From a virus, in the IMG/VR virus record IMGVR_UViG_3300029955_000008, positions 33,954 through 97,953 of that record: 64,000 bases of DNA. One strand, given 5' to 3'. The notes under the pieces were generated by a model, which searched no databases, had not been told where the DNA came from, and saw only the letters and a list, made by a program, of their open reading frames with translations. Positions within the stretch are counted from its first letter, which is position 1; the number at the start of each line of letters is the position of its first letter. This document shows positions 56,695-63,605 of this stretch, piece after piece. Both the position numbers and the translations under genes were made by a program.

Positions 56695-57041
56695 ACCGAA
56701 TCCCTTGCTTTAGTATAGGTCTCAATTTCTTTTTGTGCTAATTCAACCGCCTTCTTCGCACTTTCTAGAATGGCTTTAAAATCTTTCTTTTTGGCCATTC
56801 GAATCTCGTCTACGCTGACATACGATTCCGGCTTATAGATAGCAGCCATTCTGGAATCGCTTATGTAATAAGCTACACTCTCCAACCCCATTTCTTCTGA
56901 ATCTTTTTTATTTGCTTCAACAAAACGCCAATTTAAAACGCTGCGAATAACTCCCCCAAATCTAGGATCCTCTTCTAATTGGACAGGGTATTTGTTGTAG
57001 CTGGGAATGACCACCCAATCGCCTTTCTTGTACGCGTTCAT
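56691..57041 (-). CDS. Hypothetical protein with SH3-like start
   Basis: 116 residues. KKGDWVVIPSYNKYPVQLEE resembles a small barrel opening; C-terminal helix (FKAILESAKKAVELAQKEIE) is a coiled coil. GGAG precedes the ATG. Unknown. Confidence 0.55.
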   Translation of the reverse strand: MNAYKKGDWVVIPSYNKYPVQLEEDPRFGGVIRSVLNWRFVEANKKDSEEMGLESVAYYISDSRMAAIYKPESYVSVDEIRMAKKKDFKAILESAKKAVELAQKEIETYTKARDSV

Positions 57042-57199
57042 GTGGTTTCTCCTCTAGATCCAAGTTCTTGGAGAATGGCTTCTAGCTGACCCGCTTTCTT
57101 GTGAAAATCTTCTAGGATTGAAAAATAGAGATCTCTTAAGGTCTCATCATCTGCTAAGTCAAGTTCCCAATCGCATTCTATTATCTTAAATAGACTCAT
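57038..57199 (-). CDS. Short acidic helical protein
   Basis: 53 residues (MSLFKIIECDWELDLADDET...). ATGA overlap with the next gene; first gene behind the promoter at 57288-57314. The 90-base leader carries a short GTG-initiated frame (residues like VSSVRWLWLNFSLS) that may be a chance frame. Unknown. Confidence 0.5.
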   Translation of the reverse strand: MSLFKIIECDWELDLADDETLRDLYFSILEDFHKKAGQLEAILQELGSRGETT

Positions 57200-57287
57200 A
57201 ATCCCAATCCTCGGTCCTCTAATCGGTTAAAGCAACTTAGACTAAAATTAAGCCAAAGCCAGCGCACACTGCTCACCACGAAACCAG

Positions 57288-57314
57288 GATATAACAGGGT
57301 TTGGGGAATGTCAA
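57288..57314 (-). promoter_or_regulatory. sigma70-like promoter, ATAGTTCTTGAC type
   Basis: TTGACA (57309-57314), 15-base spacer, TGT-TATATC (hexamer 57288-57293), an extended -10, on the minus strand. Preceded by AAAATAGTTC. It opens the operon from 57199 down. Confidence 0.65.
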
Positions 57315-57322
57315 GAACTATT

Positions 57323-57955
57323 TTAGTAACCGTCGTCTTCGTCAGGCGGCTTAGGAGCGGGAAGTGGTTGGATTCTATGAGTAGGTAGTTCAAACTCAAT
57401 ATCTTTGTTTTTACAGTATTCCATGAGTTTGTCGACATCTAAAGGTGCTGGTACGCGCTCCAACACGCCCTCATAGTAATCGTGGCATTGATCGACATAG
57501 CACCAGGTTCCATCTTCTAAACGATCATACATGCCGTAATAACGTGTGGTTAGTAGTTGATCGGAAGCCAAGGGGTGTCGGATCTCAACCGTGGTTCCAG
57601 TATAAGGTTTGTCATGGAATGAGTAAATCCTAAACTTGCCTTCGTTAAAATATAGAGAAATGCTAAAATTTGGAAATAGTTCTTCGAGTTCTTTTTTGAT
57701 GGTTTCTTCGAGTTCTTTGGTATCTACATTTAGGGGAAGTTTGAGAGCTTTAAGTATTTCTTTGGAAACCCACATCGAGCCCATGGTTAGTTCTTTGTCG
57801 ATAATAGTTCGTAGGACGTTGTCATCCATGGCGATGCGGAGCTGTTTATCGATGATCCTGTGGGTTGAAACATTGGCTAAAGTCGGACTCCAACTGCCGT
57901 CTTCGTCTAGGATTACTTGAATTTTAAGTCTAAGGTTTCTCATACCGTAAGTCAT
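57323..57955 (-). CDS. Hypothetical protein
   Basis: 210 residues. Beta-rich N-terminus (RNLRLKIQVILDEDGSWSPT), middle helices with KELEETIKKELEELFPNFSI, and a proline-rich acidic tail (LPAPKPPDEDDGY). Not recognised. It ends just before the promoter at 57288, so it closes its operon. Confidence 0.55.
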   Translation of the reverse strand: MTYGMRNLRLKIQVILDEDGSWSPTLANVSTHRIIDKQLRIAMDDNVLRTIIDKELTMGSMWVSKEILKALKLPLNVDTKELEETIKKELEELFPNFSISLYFNEGKFRIYSFHDKPYTGTTVEIRHPLASDQLLTTRYYGMYDRLEDGTWCYVDQCHDYYEGVLERVPAPLDVDKLMEYCKNKDIEFELPTHRIQPLPAPKPPDEDDGY

Positions 57956-58233
57956 TGGTTCCCTTCTATCCTTTCCAACGCCGTCCTAGCTGGGCCCAAG
58001 TAGCTTAATGCGTTAAGAGCGTGTACGGCGATACTAAGTTTGTCTTCAAGCCTCATTCGGCCTTTCTCGCATTCCCAGCTTTCAAGACCACATTCGGATC
58101 TGTCTTCCACGGCCTGGGCGTAACCCCAACGAGCACCTTCTTTGAAATTATACTTGGCGGTAGTTCGGGAATCGATAAAAGTATCGGAACCAGCTTTTTC
58201 AGCGGCATCTCGCAGCTTATTCTCATCGATCAT
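57952..58233 (-). CDS. Hypothetical protein
   Basis: 93 residues, helical (NKLRDAAEKAGSDTFIDSRT, LSIAVHALNALSYLGPARTA). Overlaps the membrane protein gene upstream by four bases. Unknown. Confidence 0.5.
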   Translation of the reverse strand: MIDENKLRDAAEKAGSDTFIDSRTTAKYNFKEGARWGYAQAVEDRSECGLESWECEKGRMRLEDKLSIAVHALNALSYLGPARTALERIEGNQ

Positions 58234-58421
58234 GAAAAAATCCTCTTAATAGCCAGCCAAGCGCCCTTAAGTGCTAACAAAGTAAGAAGTAGCGGCCATA
58301 TAAAAAACCAGGCAAGGTTTTCTGCTGAGGGATGCTTGCTGTCTTCGCTTAGTAAGGCGCAGAAAAAGCCGATGGCTATATAGCCTATAATTGTTAGGGC
58401 AATGATTTGATCCATATTCAT
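58230..58421 (-). CDS. Small membrane protein
   Basis: 63 residues with two helices (IIALTIIGYIAIGFFCALL and LAWFFIWPLLLTLLALKGAW). AGGAG before the ATG. It directly follows the structured RNA at 58437-58614, which may be its leader. A holin-like role is possible. Confidence 0.6.
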   Translation of the reverse strand: MNMDQIIALTIIGYIAIGFFCALLSEDSKHPSAENLAWFFIWPLLLTLLALKGAWLAIKRIFS

Positions 58422-58436
58422 AAATCTCCTATATAT

Positions 58437-58614
58437 GCAAGGGCTGCTCGCGACTGCAGCTCAGATTGGACCCAAGATCATCTGTTCCGATCGGACTCAG
58501 CCAACTAGCCTGCTTGGGCGCTAGTTGTTGCGCATCTTCCGACTCGTGCGTGTCTCCAGCGGGATGCGAAGTAAGCCTCGCCACCTTCCCGCAGCTTCCC
58601 ACGCCGCCTTGCCT
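58437..58614 (-). ncRNA. GC-rich structured RNA candidate
   Basis: About 180 bases, clearly more GC-rich than the flanks, begin right after a strong promoter. The ends pair (GCAAGG at the 5' end with CCTTGC at 58437-58442). Internal hairpins in the minus sense: GCGGGA/TCCCGC, AACTAGC/GCTAGTT (seven perfect pairs), GCTGC/GCAGC and a CGCATC/GATGCG alternative. A 72-codon frame across it has atypical composition and no SD. It may be a small RNA or a 5' leader of 58230-58421. Not tRNA, RNase P or tmRNA by the motifs I can check. Confidence 0.55.
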
Positions 58615-58620
58615 AACTAG

Positions 58621-58655
58621 AGTATAACAGGGGGAATCAGAAGTCAAGAACTATT
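58621..58655 (-). promoter_or_regulatory. sigma70-like promoter, ATAGTTCTTGAC type
   Basis: TTGACT (58642-58647), 15-base spacer, TGT-TATACT (hexamer 58621-58626) on the minus strand, preceded by AAAATAGTTC. Transcription should begin at the first base of the structured RNA. Confidence 0.65.
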
Positions 58656-58685
58656 TTGGGGCGTAAGCCTTTCCGGGCTGAGCCG

Positions 58686-58701
58686 GGGGTTTCATAACCC
58701 C
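58686..58701 (-). terminator. Weak hairpin over the stop of 58692-59309
   Basis: GGGGTT-TCAT-AACCCC, followed on the minus strand by a GGCTCAGCC-type hairpin. There is no U-run, so termination is uncertain; it may just separate two operons. Confidence 0.3.
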
Positions 58702-59309
58702 AGCACGTCTCTAATGGGAAAATCTTTTAAGTCCTGGTCTCCTAGGATATAACAACGGTTGTGCGCGGGGACTTCGAGATAAGCTTTTCTCAGCTCTTCC
58801 AGATTGGATTTGGAGGGATCCAGGATGTAGCTATGGTAGGCGTCAAAACAGATTTCAGAAGCCGATTTATTACCTAGTCCGACGTGAACCGCGTCTAAAA
58901 CGGCTTTGACGAAGTCGGCTTGGGTTATCCATTTATGAGCAAACATCAGACCGCCGTCTTTTCGTAAGGTCTTGGCCTGCGTGAATACAAAGCCTTGATC
59001 GCCGATCCTAACTTCGGTTCCATCGGGGACGTCTATGGTAATCCAGCCCGAAGACGTTTTAGCCAAAAATTCGGCTTTATCCATTGGCCCCCAACATTCG
59101 ATGCCGCCGCCTTCGAAGACTTTAAGAGTGGTTAGGTAGTAGTTCGTGTTATGGATAAAACAGTAGGTTTCAAAGATACAGTCTTTACCGGGATAGTAGT
59201 ATATCACAAATCTAACTATTGCTGGTAAAACGACAAAAGTGACAAATGTTGGGTTCCGTAAATTTTCCGGAACAGGTGTAATGGTTGGAAGCGGCAGCGC
59301 TAGTCCCAT
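58692..59309 (-). CDS. Hypothetical protein
   Basis: 205 residues. A Pro-rich start, beta-rich first half (FVTFVVLPAIVRFVIYYYPG, CIFETYCFIHNTNYYLTTLK, GWITIDVPDGTEV) and a helical second half (HVGLGNKSASEICFDAYHSY). Not recognised with confidence. It overlaps the HNH gene by ten bases. Confidence 0.5.
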   Translation of the reverse strand: MGLALPLPTITPVPENLRNPTFVTFVVLPAIVRFVIYYYPGKDCIFETYCFIHNTNYYLTTLKVFEGGGIECWGPMDKAEFLAKTSSGWITIDVPDGTEVRIGDQGFVFTQAKTLRKDGGLMFAHKWITQADFVKAVLDAVHVGLGNKSASEICFDAYHSYILDPSKSNLEELRKAYLEVPAHNRCYILGDQDLKDFPIRDVLGL

Positions 59310-60313
59310 ATGGTACAGGGGGCTGTAGGTTTGGGGGCTGGAGCGGGATTAAGGAATTTATTAATATCAAAAAATTCAGAAGGAATATTGGCGTTTTTCT
59401 TCAGGTTATCTGCACATAGTATGGGACGTAAATTAGTGTAATGTAAAGCTTTTAGATAAGCTTCAGAGCTGTGATCATAGGCTTTACTTATGGGATAGTA
59501 GTGATCTAGATGCCATAAAGTTCCGTGGTTATCCCAGGTCATTCCATTTACAAATTGTTTTTCTAAATACTTCCTTAAGTCCGTGTTAGTACAACCGATT
59601 TTATCATTAAACCTTTCGTTGTCAGCAAATAAAAATTGTCTCAAAGAAGCTCTGGCGGCATTGAAAAATTTATCACGATTAATCCTCGTGGGGTTATATC
59701 TGCAAGTACTACAAATGAGTCCGTTATTTCCGGTATCGGTTTTAAACAAATCTAGGGATAATTCTTGGTTGCAGTGTTTACAAAATCTATGACCATCCTT
59801 GGGAGTGATTAGGGGCTTCCTGTCTCTATGGCTTTCTGGAAGTCTCGTCAACGACTGTACGAAAGTACCCATGGCCATAGCTCGTTCCCAAAACTCAGCT
59901 CTGCGATCTCTGTGAGTCTTTTTAGGAGACTTACGGGACTTGGGAAGGGGTGGCAGTCCGTTTCTCTTACGGCGGTGTCCTTCAGCCCTACAGGGCTTGC
60001 ATTTGGAATAATATTGAGGATAGCCTTTCTTAGTCCAATTGGCAATGGTAAAATCGTCGATGGGCTTCTCTAGACCACAATGGCCCTGGCATTCTCTACG
60101 TGTTAAAACTTTTGCTTTTTTAAACTTAGGAAGCTTTTTGAGGATCCAAAGGCTTTTTCGATTCTTTAAACGCTTTTCGGCTTTCTTGAGTTCGACTTTC
60201 TCCTTACGCCTCTGAGCAACTCTTATGGGACGCATACGGTCTTCTAGGCGGCAATAGTCGCAATATAGACCCGCTTCTACTATTCCCCTACATTTACGAC
60301 ATAGCTTCTTCAT
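59300..60313 (-). CDS. HNH endonuclease with multiple zinc fingers
   Basis: 337 residues. Zinc pairs at CRKCRG/CDYC (residues 5-21), CQGHC (75-79), CKPC (107-110), CKHC/CSTC (178-204). The HNH core near 265-310 is TLWHLDHYYPISKAYD, then NLRPILCADNLKKNAN. It resembles stand-alone homing or nicking enzymes of phages. TGATATATAG lies just upstream. It is the last gene on this strand before the polarity switch. Confidence 0.8.
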   Translation of the reverse strand: MKKLCRKCRGIVEAGLYCDYCRLEDRMRPIRVAQRRKEKVELKKAEKRLKNRKSLWILKKLPKFKKAKVLTRRECQGHCGLEKPIDDFTIANWTKKGYPQYYSKCKPCRAEGHRRKRNGLPPLPKSRKSPKKTHRDRRAEFWERAMAMGTFVQSLTRLPESHRDRKPLITPKDGHRFCKHCNQELSLDLFKTDTGNNGLICSTCRYNPTRINRDKFFNAARASLRQFLFADNERFNDKIGCTNTDLRKYLEKQFVNGMTWDNHGTLWHLDHYYPISKAYDHSSEAYLKALHYTNLRPILCADNLKKNANIPSEFFDINKFLNPAPAPKPTAPCTIWD

Positions 60314-61181
60314 AGCTTCTATATATCAAAGAGAAAGGTGCCCATCGTGGTAATCATTGGATTTTTGTAAAAAAAATTTTAAAAATTGACATGCTATATT
60401 AAGAGAAAATCCTATGGAAAAAAATTTTAGAAATTATAAAGTAATTGCATTTGTTACATAATAGGGTTGAACCATGCGACCTAATAGGGATTCACCGATA
60501 AACGATTTTGCTGACTAATCATCAATGTATTCAATGACTTACACATGTGTCGTATCCGCGCAGGTGTCAACTTGATTGATAGCAGACTAACGCGCTGATA
60601 CTGTTAGACTATTCGCGTTGACAATTATCGTCACTTCGGACGCCTAACCTAGGCCATAACAGACATGGGCCTTAACAATTAGGGGAATGCGGGCGCGGTA
60701 TCGGATTGACTCCGCATGGTGGAATAGACGGAATTGATAGATTGACGTGATATTGAATAGATAGGGAGATCTCGTCTAGGTTTAGTACATGTTTGGTTTT
60801 AACATTTTGTAACGTATTGAGGATTGACCGGGGATATCGGACGCACAAATGCCCTAGACCGATGCGGACTAAGGCGATTGTTAAGGTTTTAAAATCTATT
60901 GTAAACGACTCCTATTAAATCGCATATAACGCATGCCAGCGCATTAAGTTGCTTTTAATAGATAGCCTATAGGTAAAGATTGTAGGGACTAAGAGGAAAA
61001 GTGAAAACGAAAAGCGAATTGCTGAGTAATTCTATGTGGTTAACGTCTTCAAAGGCCTACCGGCCACGTCCGACGATCTTTTAGACGCTGTAAACACCAT
61101 ATACAGCGTTTTTGCCATGTTTTGCCATGCCCTACGCTATAACGTTCCCTGTCATGGTATCTGCCTTGCATCATAGAAGTC
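60314..61181. other. Long region without a gene at the strand switch
   Basis: No coding frame with RBS support on either strand. AT-rich tracts (runs of A/T near 60365-60400), GGATTGAC/AGATTGAC words at 60703, 60739 and 60824, GGACGC words, one AATCTTTAC copy on the minus strand (60973-60982) and a TTTTGCCATG doublet near 61110. It separates divergent gene blocks, so it probably holds divergent promoters and possibly a replication origin. Confidence 0.5.
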
Positions 61182-61676
61182 ATGAAAACCCATTTTGAAA
61201 CCGAAACCTGCTCTAGATGTCATGGAAGCGGCAAATATAGTTACTGCGAGCGTTTCGCCGATATCTGTTTTAAGTGCGGCGGCGCGAAAGTCGTTTTGAC
61301 TAGTCGCGGCGCCGCTGCTAAGGCCTACCTTGAAAACCTATGTTCTAAGCCCGCTAGTGCGTTACAGGTAGGCGAGCGCGTCTTAGTCCATGGCATGACC
61401 TTGGGCGGTACGCTATTCAGCTATATCGCCACGGTTACATCAATTGAAGTCGACGCCGCCGATCCCTGTATTAGTACTAGCTTCATTGGACCCAGAAACC
61501 GCTATATTGAAGTAACGACTTCGCATCCCAAGTACGGCGAAAACCGTCAAGGCGTTTATAACAGTGATTTCCGAATGTATCCCGCTAATAATGAAAAATT
61601 AATAGCCAAGGCCTTGGAGTATCAATCCAGCCTGACTAAAAAAGGAGTTCCCAAGAAGTCTCGAAAAACCGCTTAA
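61182..61676 (+). CDS. Zinc-finger phage protein with DnaJ-like start
   Basis: 164 residues. CSRCHGSGKYSYCERFADIC FKC at residues 10-32 is a treble-clef zinc site. A beta-rich centre (LQVGERVLVHGMTLGGTLFSY) follows, then a Lys-rich tail. Many phages encode similar C-x2-C-x-G-x-G proteins of unknown role. It is the first clear plus-strand gene after the switch. Codon use looks richer in GGC/GCC than the minus genes. Confidence 0.6.
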   Translation: MKTHFETETCSRCHGSGKYSYCERFADICFKCGGAKVVLTSRGAAAKAYLENLCSKPASALQVGERVLVHGMTLGGTLFSYIATVTSIEVDAADPCISTSFIGPRNRYIEVTTSHPKYGENRQGVYNSDFRMYPANNEKLIAKALEYQSSLTKKGVPKKSRKTA

Positions 61677-62008
61677 ACGTTTTTCATTCCTTGCATCTCC
61701 TCTGTTTTGCCTATAATGAGAAACACTAGGGCCCAGTCTTGACGCCTAGACTTGACGCATGACTCCGGGCCCTAACGCCGTCGACTGACTCCTATTGATA
61801 TACCCTTGACCGATCCGCGCCCAGTCAAGCCTTACTGTTTAAGCCCTTGACGCTGTACTGACAATTGACGACTTTTAAAACTCCGATTTCAATTGTTTCA
61901 AGTACTTGCGAAAAGTGTTAACAATTGCCTGTAACTGCCTGATATATAACGCGGAAACCAGCTAGCGCTGGCGAGCATTATACAACTATTTGAATAGACT
62001 GGGATTAA
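61677..62008. other. Intergenic region with CTTGACGC cluster
   Basis: No gene seen. CTTGACGC occurs at 61738-61745, 61751-61758 and 61846-61853; CTTGAC at 61805; inverted GTCAAG at 61824; TTGACG at 61865. These may be iterons or repeated regulator sites. TGATATATAAC near 61941 resembles an extended -10 for the next genes. Confidence 0.5.
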
Positions 62009-62194
62009 TTGATTATTTCAGCCTTGGCATGTTTAGTGTACTATAGTCTGGTAGGACTGCAAATTGGATCATTTAAATTTGTGGGCATTAAACAAGGCGC
62101 GACCGGCGAATATTTGCAGATAGGTTGCCACAAAATCTTGATCAGTGAAGTCGAAAAGGTTTTAGGCTCGGAAAACGTGGTTAGAATTACTTAA
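62009..62194 (+). CDS. Hypothetical protein, non-ATG start
   Basis: Up to 61 residues from a TTG at 62009 (a TTG at 62024 or GTG at 62036 is also possible). A hydrophobic start (SALACLVYYSLVGLQIG) is followed by a basic beta-like part (GEYLQIGCHKILISEVEKVL). No strong RBS. Its end is 22 bases from the next gene, so it could be in the same operon. Confidence 0.4.
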   Translation: MIISALACLVYYSLVGLQIGSFKFVGIKQGATGEYLQIGCHKILISEVEKVLGSENVVRIT

Positions 62195-62216
62195 CCCATT
62201 GTATTGAAAGGAAATT

Positions 62217-62891
62217 ATGTTAAACCAAGTCAAGTCTGTTATTAGTATTGAAAACCTTGTTAAGGAATTAAGCCCTAGGGGGAATGGGAAAACCATTAAG
62301 TCAAATAAACCTAAAAACGGTATTCACGCCTATGTCTGGCGCATGGCTCGGTTTTATGGCGGTATCGATACCTGTATTCCCATGACTGCTAATTGGGATT
62401 TACATACCGGGATAGAAGAGACTTTCGGAGTGAAGTACTATACCAGTATTAAGGACGAAAACGGCCTATCTGTTAAGGGTTACAGCGACAATGAGATATG
62501 CGCATGGCTTGACGGAGTCGCAAAACAAGTACTAGGTGCAATGGGCTTGGGTCCGATGCGATTGACGGTTAACCCGGATGAAACACTAGTTCTAACTGGC
62601 CGTCAAAACAGTATGGATGGAATCGCGGTAGGCGCAATGGTTGCTAAAGTCAATACCTTGGATAAACTAACACTCGCCATTGTCTATCATGGTGCCCGAC
62701 TTCAACCCTATGGCGCGTCAATTGAGTCTTGGCGAGTCGTGAAGTCTGGCATTGATTTAGCCAAACTAGAGTCAATCGGCCTAGGCGAATTGCGCAAAAC
62801 CGTTGTTTTGAAAAATGGGGGAAGCATTAATGGATCGATTGACGCATGGCTTGACTTGCATCAAGAGATATTGAAAACCGATGCGGCGTGA
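62217..62891 (+). CDS. Hypothetical protein
   Basis: 224 residues with AAAGGA before the ATG. Mixed alpha/beta (HAYVWRMARFYGGIDTCIP, LVLTGRQNSMDGIAVGAMVA, DKLTLAIVYHG). No family recognised. Early-type position near the strand switch and before the cold-shock gene suggests a phage-host takeover or replication role, unproven. A terminator follows. Confidence 0.6.
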   Translation: MLNQVKSVISIENLVKELSPRGNGKTIKSNKPKNGIHAYVWRMARFYGGIDTCIPMTANWDLHTGIEETFGVKYYTSIKDENGLSVKGYSDNEICAWLDGVAKQVLGAMGLGPMRLTVNPDETLVLTGRQNSMDGIAVGAMVAKVNTLDKLTLAIVYHGARLQPYGASIESWRVVKSGIDLAKLESIGLGELRKTVVLKNGGSINGSIDAWLDLHQEILKTDAA

Positions 62892-62904
62892 GTTAACTTA
62901 GTAT

Positions 62905-62931
62905 GGGTCCGGGTATCTGCCCGGGCCCTTT
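62905..62931 (+). terminator. Strong GC hairpin with short T run
   Basis: GGGtCCGGG-TATCTG-CCCGGgCCC followed by TTT, 14 bases after the stop of the 224-residue gene. One pair is a G-U wobble. Confidence 0.6.
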
Positions 62932-62938
62932 CGCCATT

Positions 62939-62980
62939 GCCCTTGGGTCCCTGCCCTTGGGTCCCTGCCCTTGGGTCCCT
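62939..62980. repeat. Three perfect 14-base tandem repeats
   Basis: GCCCTTGGGTCCCT occurs three times without change, then runs into a (CGG)n tract at 62981-62996. Non-coding, GC-rich, unlike the surrounding sequence. Each unit has CCC/GGG and could form a stem with the next. Confidence 0.85.
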
Positions 62981-63004
62981 GCGGCGGCGGCGGCGACCCC
63001 CACC

Positions 63005-63020
63005 GTGTCAGGCCTGACAC
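63005..63020. promoter_or_regulatory. 16-base perfect palindrome, operator candidate
   Basis: GTGTCAGGCCTGACAC reads the same on both strands, 155 bases before the cold-shock start. Its symmetry and size suit a dimeric repressor site; no T run follows. Confidence 0.5.
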
Positions 63021-63133
63021 ATCCCTGCGTCCGATCTACCCTATTCCCAGCCTACTGCCCAACAAATTGACGGCGACTAATAGTTATACGCTTTCCAAGT
63101 AGCAATTCCCCAATAATATCAACTAAACCACGC

Positions 63134-63149
63134 TGGCACCGATTCTGCA
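63134..63149 (+). promoter_or_regulatory. sigma54-like -24/-12 match
   Basis: TGGCACC-GATT-CTGCA has GG and GC spaced by ten bases, as in -24/-12 promoters, though the -12 is CTGCA rather than TTGCA. A start near 63160 would give a short leader with AAGAGG before ATG 63176. TATACT at 63151 is a competing -10. Confidence 0.35.
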
Positions 63150-63175
63150 ATATACTATTCCAAGAGGTACTAGAT

Positions 63176-63409
63176 ATGAAAACAGTAAACGGTAAAGTAA
63201 AATGGTTTAACTCGTCGAAAGGATATGGCTTCATTGACTCCGAAGGCACTGGTGAACACATTGACATTTTTGTTCACTATACCGCTATAGCTGGCGAAGG
63301 CTACAAGGAATTGCAGGAAGGCGAAGTTGTGACTTTCGACTTGCTAGACGGGCCAAAGGGTCCCCAGGCTTTGAACGTGGTTAGACAAGGCTCGGCACTG
63401 ACGGCCTAA
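63176..63409 (+). CDS. Cold-shock domain protein
   Basis: 77 residues, the usual length of CspA-type proteins. RNP1 KGYGFID (residues 16-22) and RNP2 DIFVHYTAI (30-38), with the WFNSSKG start. It binds single-stranded RNA or DNA and melts structure, so it may aid translation or protect phage transcripts. AAGAGG lies before the ATG. It has its own promoter region and a terminator after it. Confidence 0.9.
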   Translation: MKTVNGKVKWFNSSKGYGFIDSEGTGEHIDIFVHYTAIAGEGYKELQEGEVVTFDLLDGPKGPQALNVVRQGSALTA

Positions 63410-63421
63410 AAGGGATAGGGT

Positions 63422-63490
63422 GGGGTAGGGTTAAATCCCCTACCCCTCAAAATTGAGTTTCTAAAAGTGTTTTTTTCTGAAAGTGTTTTT
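63422..63490 (+). terminator. Hairpin GGGGTAGGG/CCCTACCCC with later T runs
   Basis: Nine-pair stem (63422-63446), then two AAAGTG-TTTTTT units (63465-63491). The T runs are 20 bases downstream of the stem, so it is either a two-part terminator or a leader for the next gene. Confidence 0.55.
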
Positions 63491-63503
63491 TAGGAAGGAC
63501 TAT

Positions 63504-63605
63504 ATGAGCTTCGCCATGATCTTAGCTATAACCTTGGTAGGCCTGACTGACTTGTTGATCCTTTCGATCAGAGTCAACGGTGGGATTGGAGATTATTATG
63601 CTTAA
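63504..63605 (+). CDS. Short single-helix membrane peptide
   Basis: 33 residues: FAMILAITLVGLTDLLILSI is a membrane helix, then VNGGIGDYYA. AGGAAGG lies five bases before the ATG, a strong site. It overlaps the start of the next gene by eight bases, so it probably acts as a coupled leader or a small membrane effector. Confidence 0.55.
   Translation: MSFAMILAITLVGLTDLLILSIRVNGGIGDYYA

Noticed and set aside
57196-57438. Minus-strand 80-codon frame
   Set aside because: Overlaps the end of 57323-57955 in another frame, passes through the promoter, no SD. Only the last 27 codons after the promoter could matter.
58429-58647. 72-codon minus-strand frame over the GC-rich region
   Set aside because: No SD, low-complexity composition, overlaps the promoter and the pairing ends of the RNA candidate; more likely not translated.
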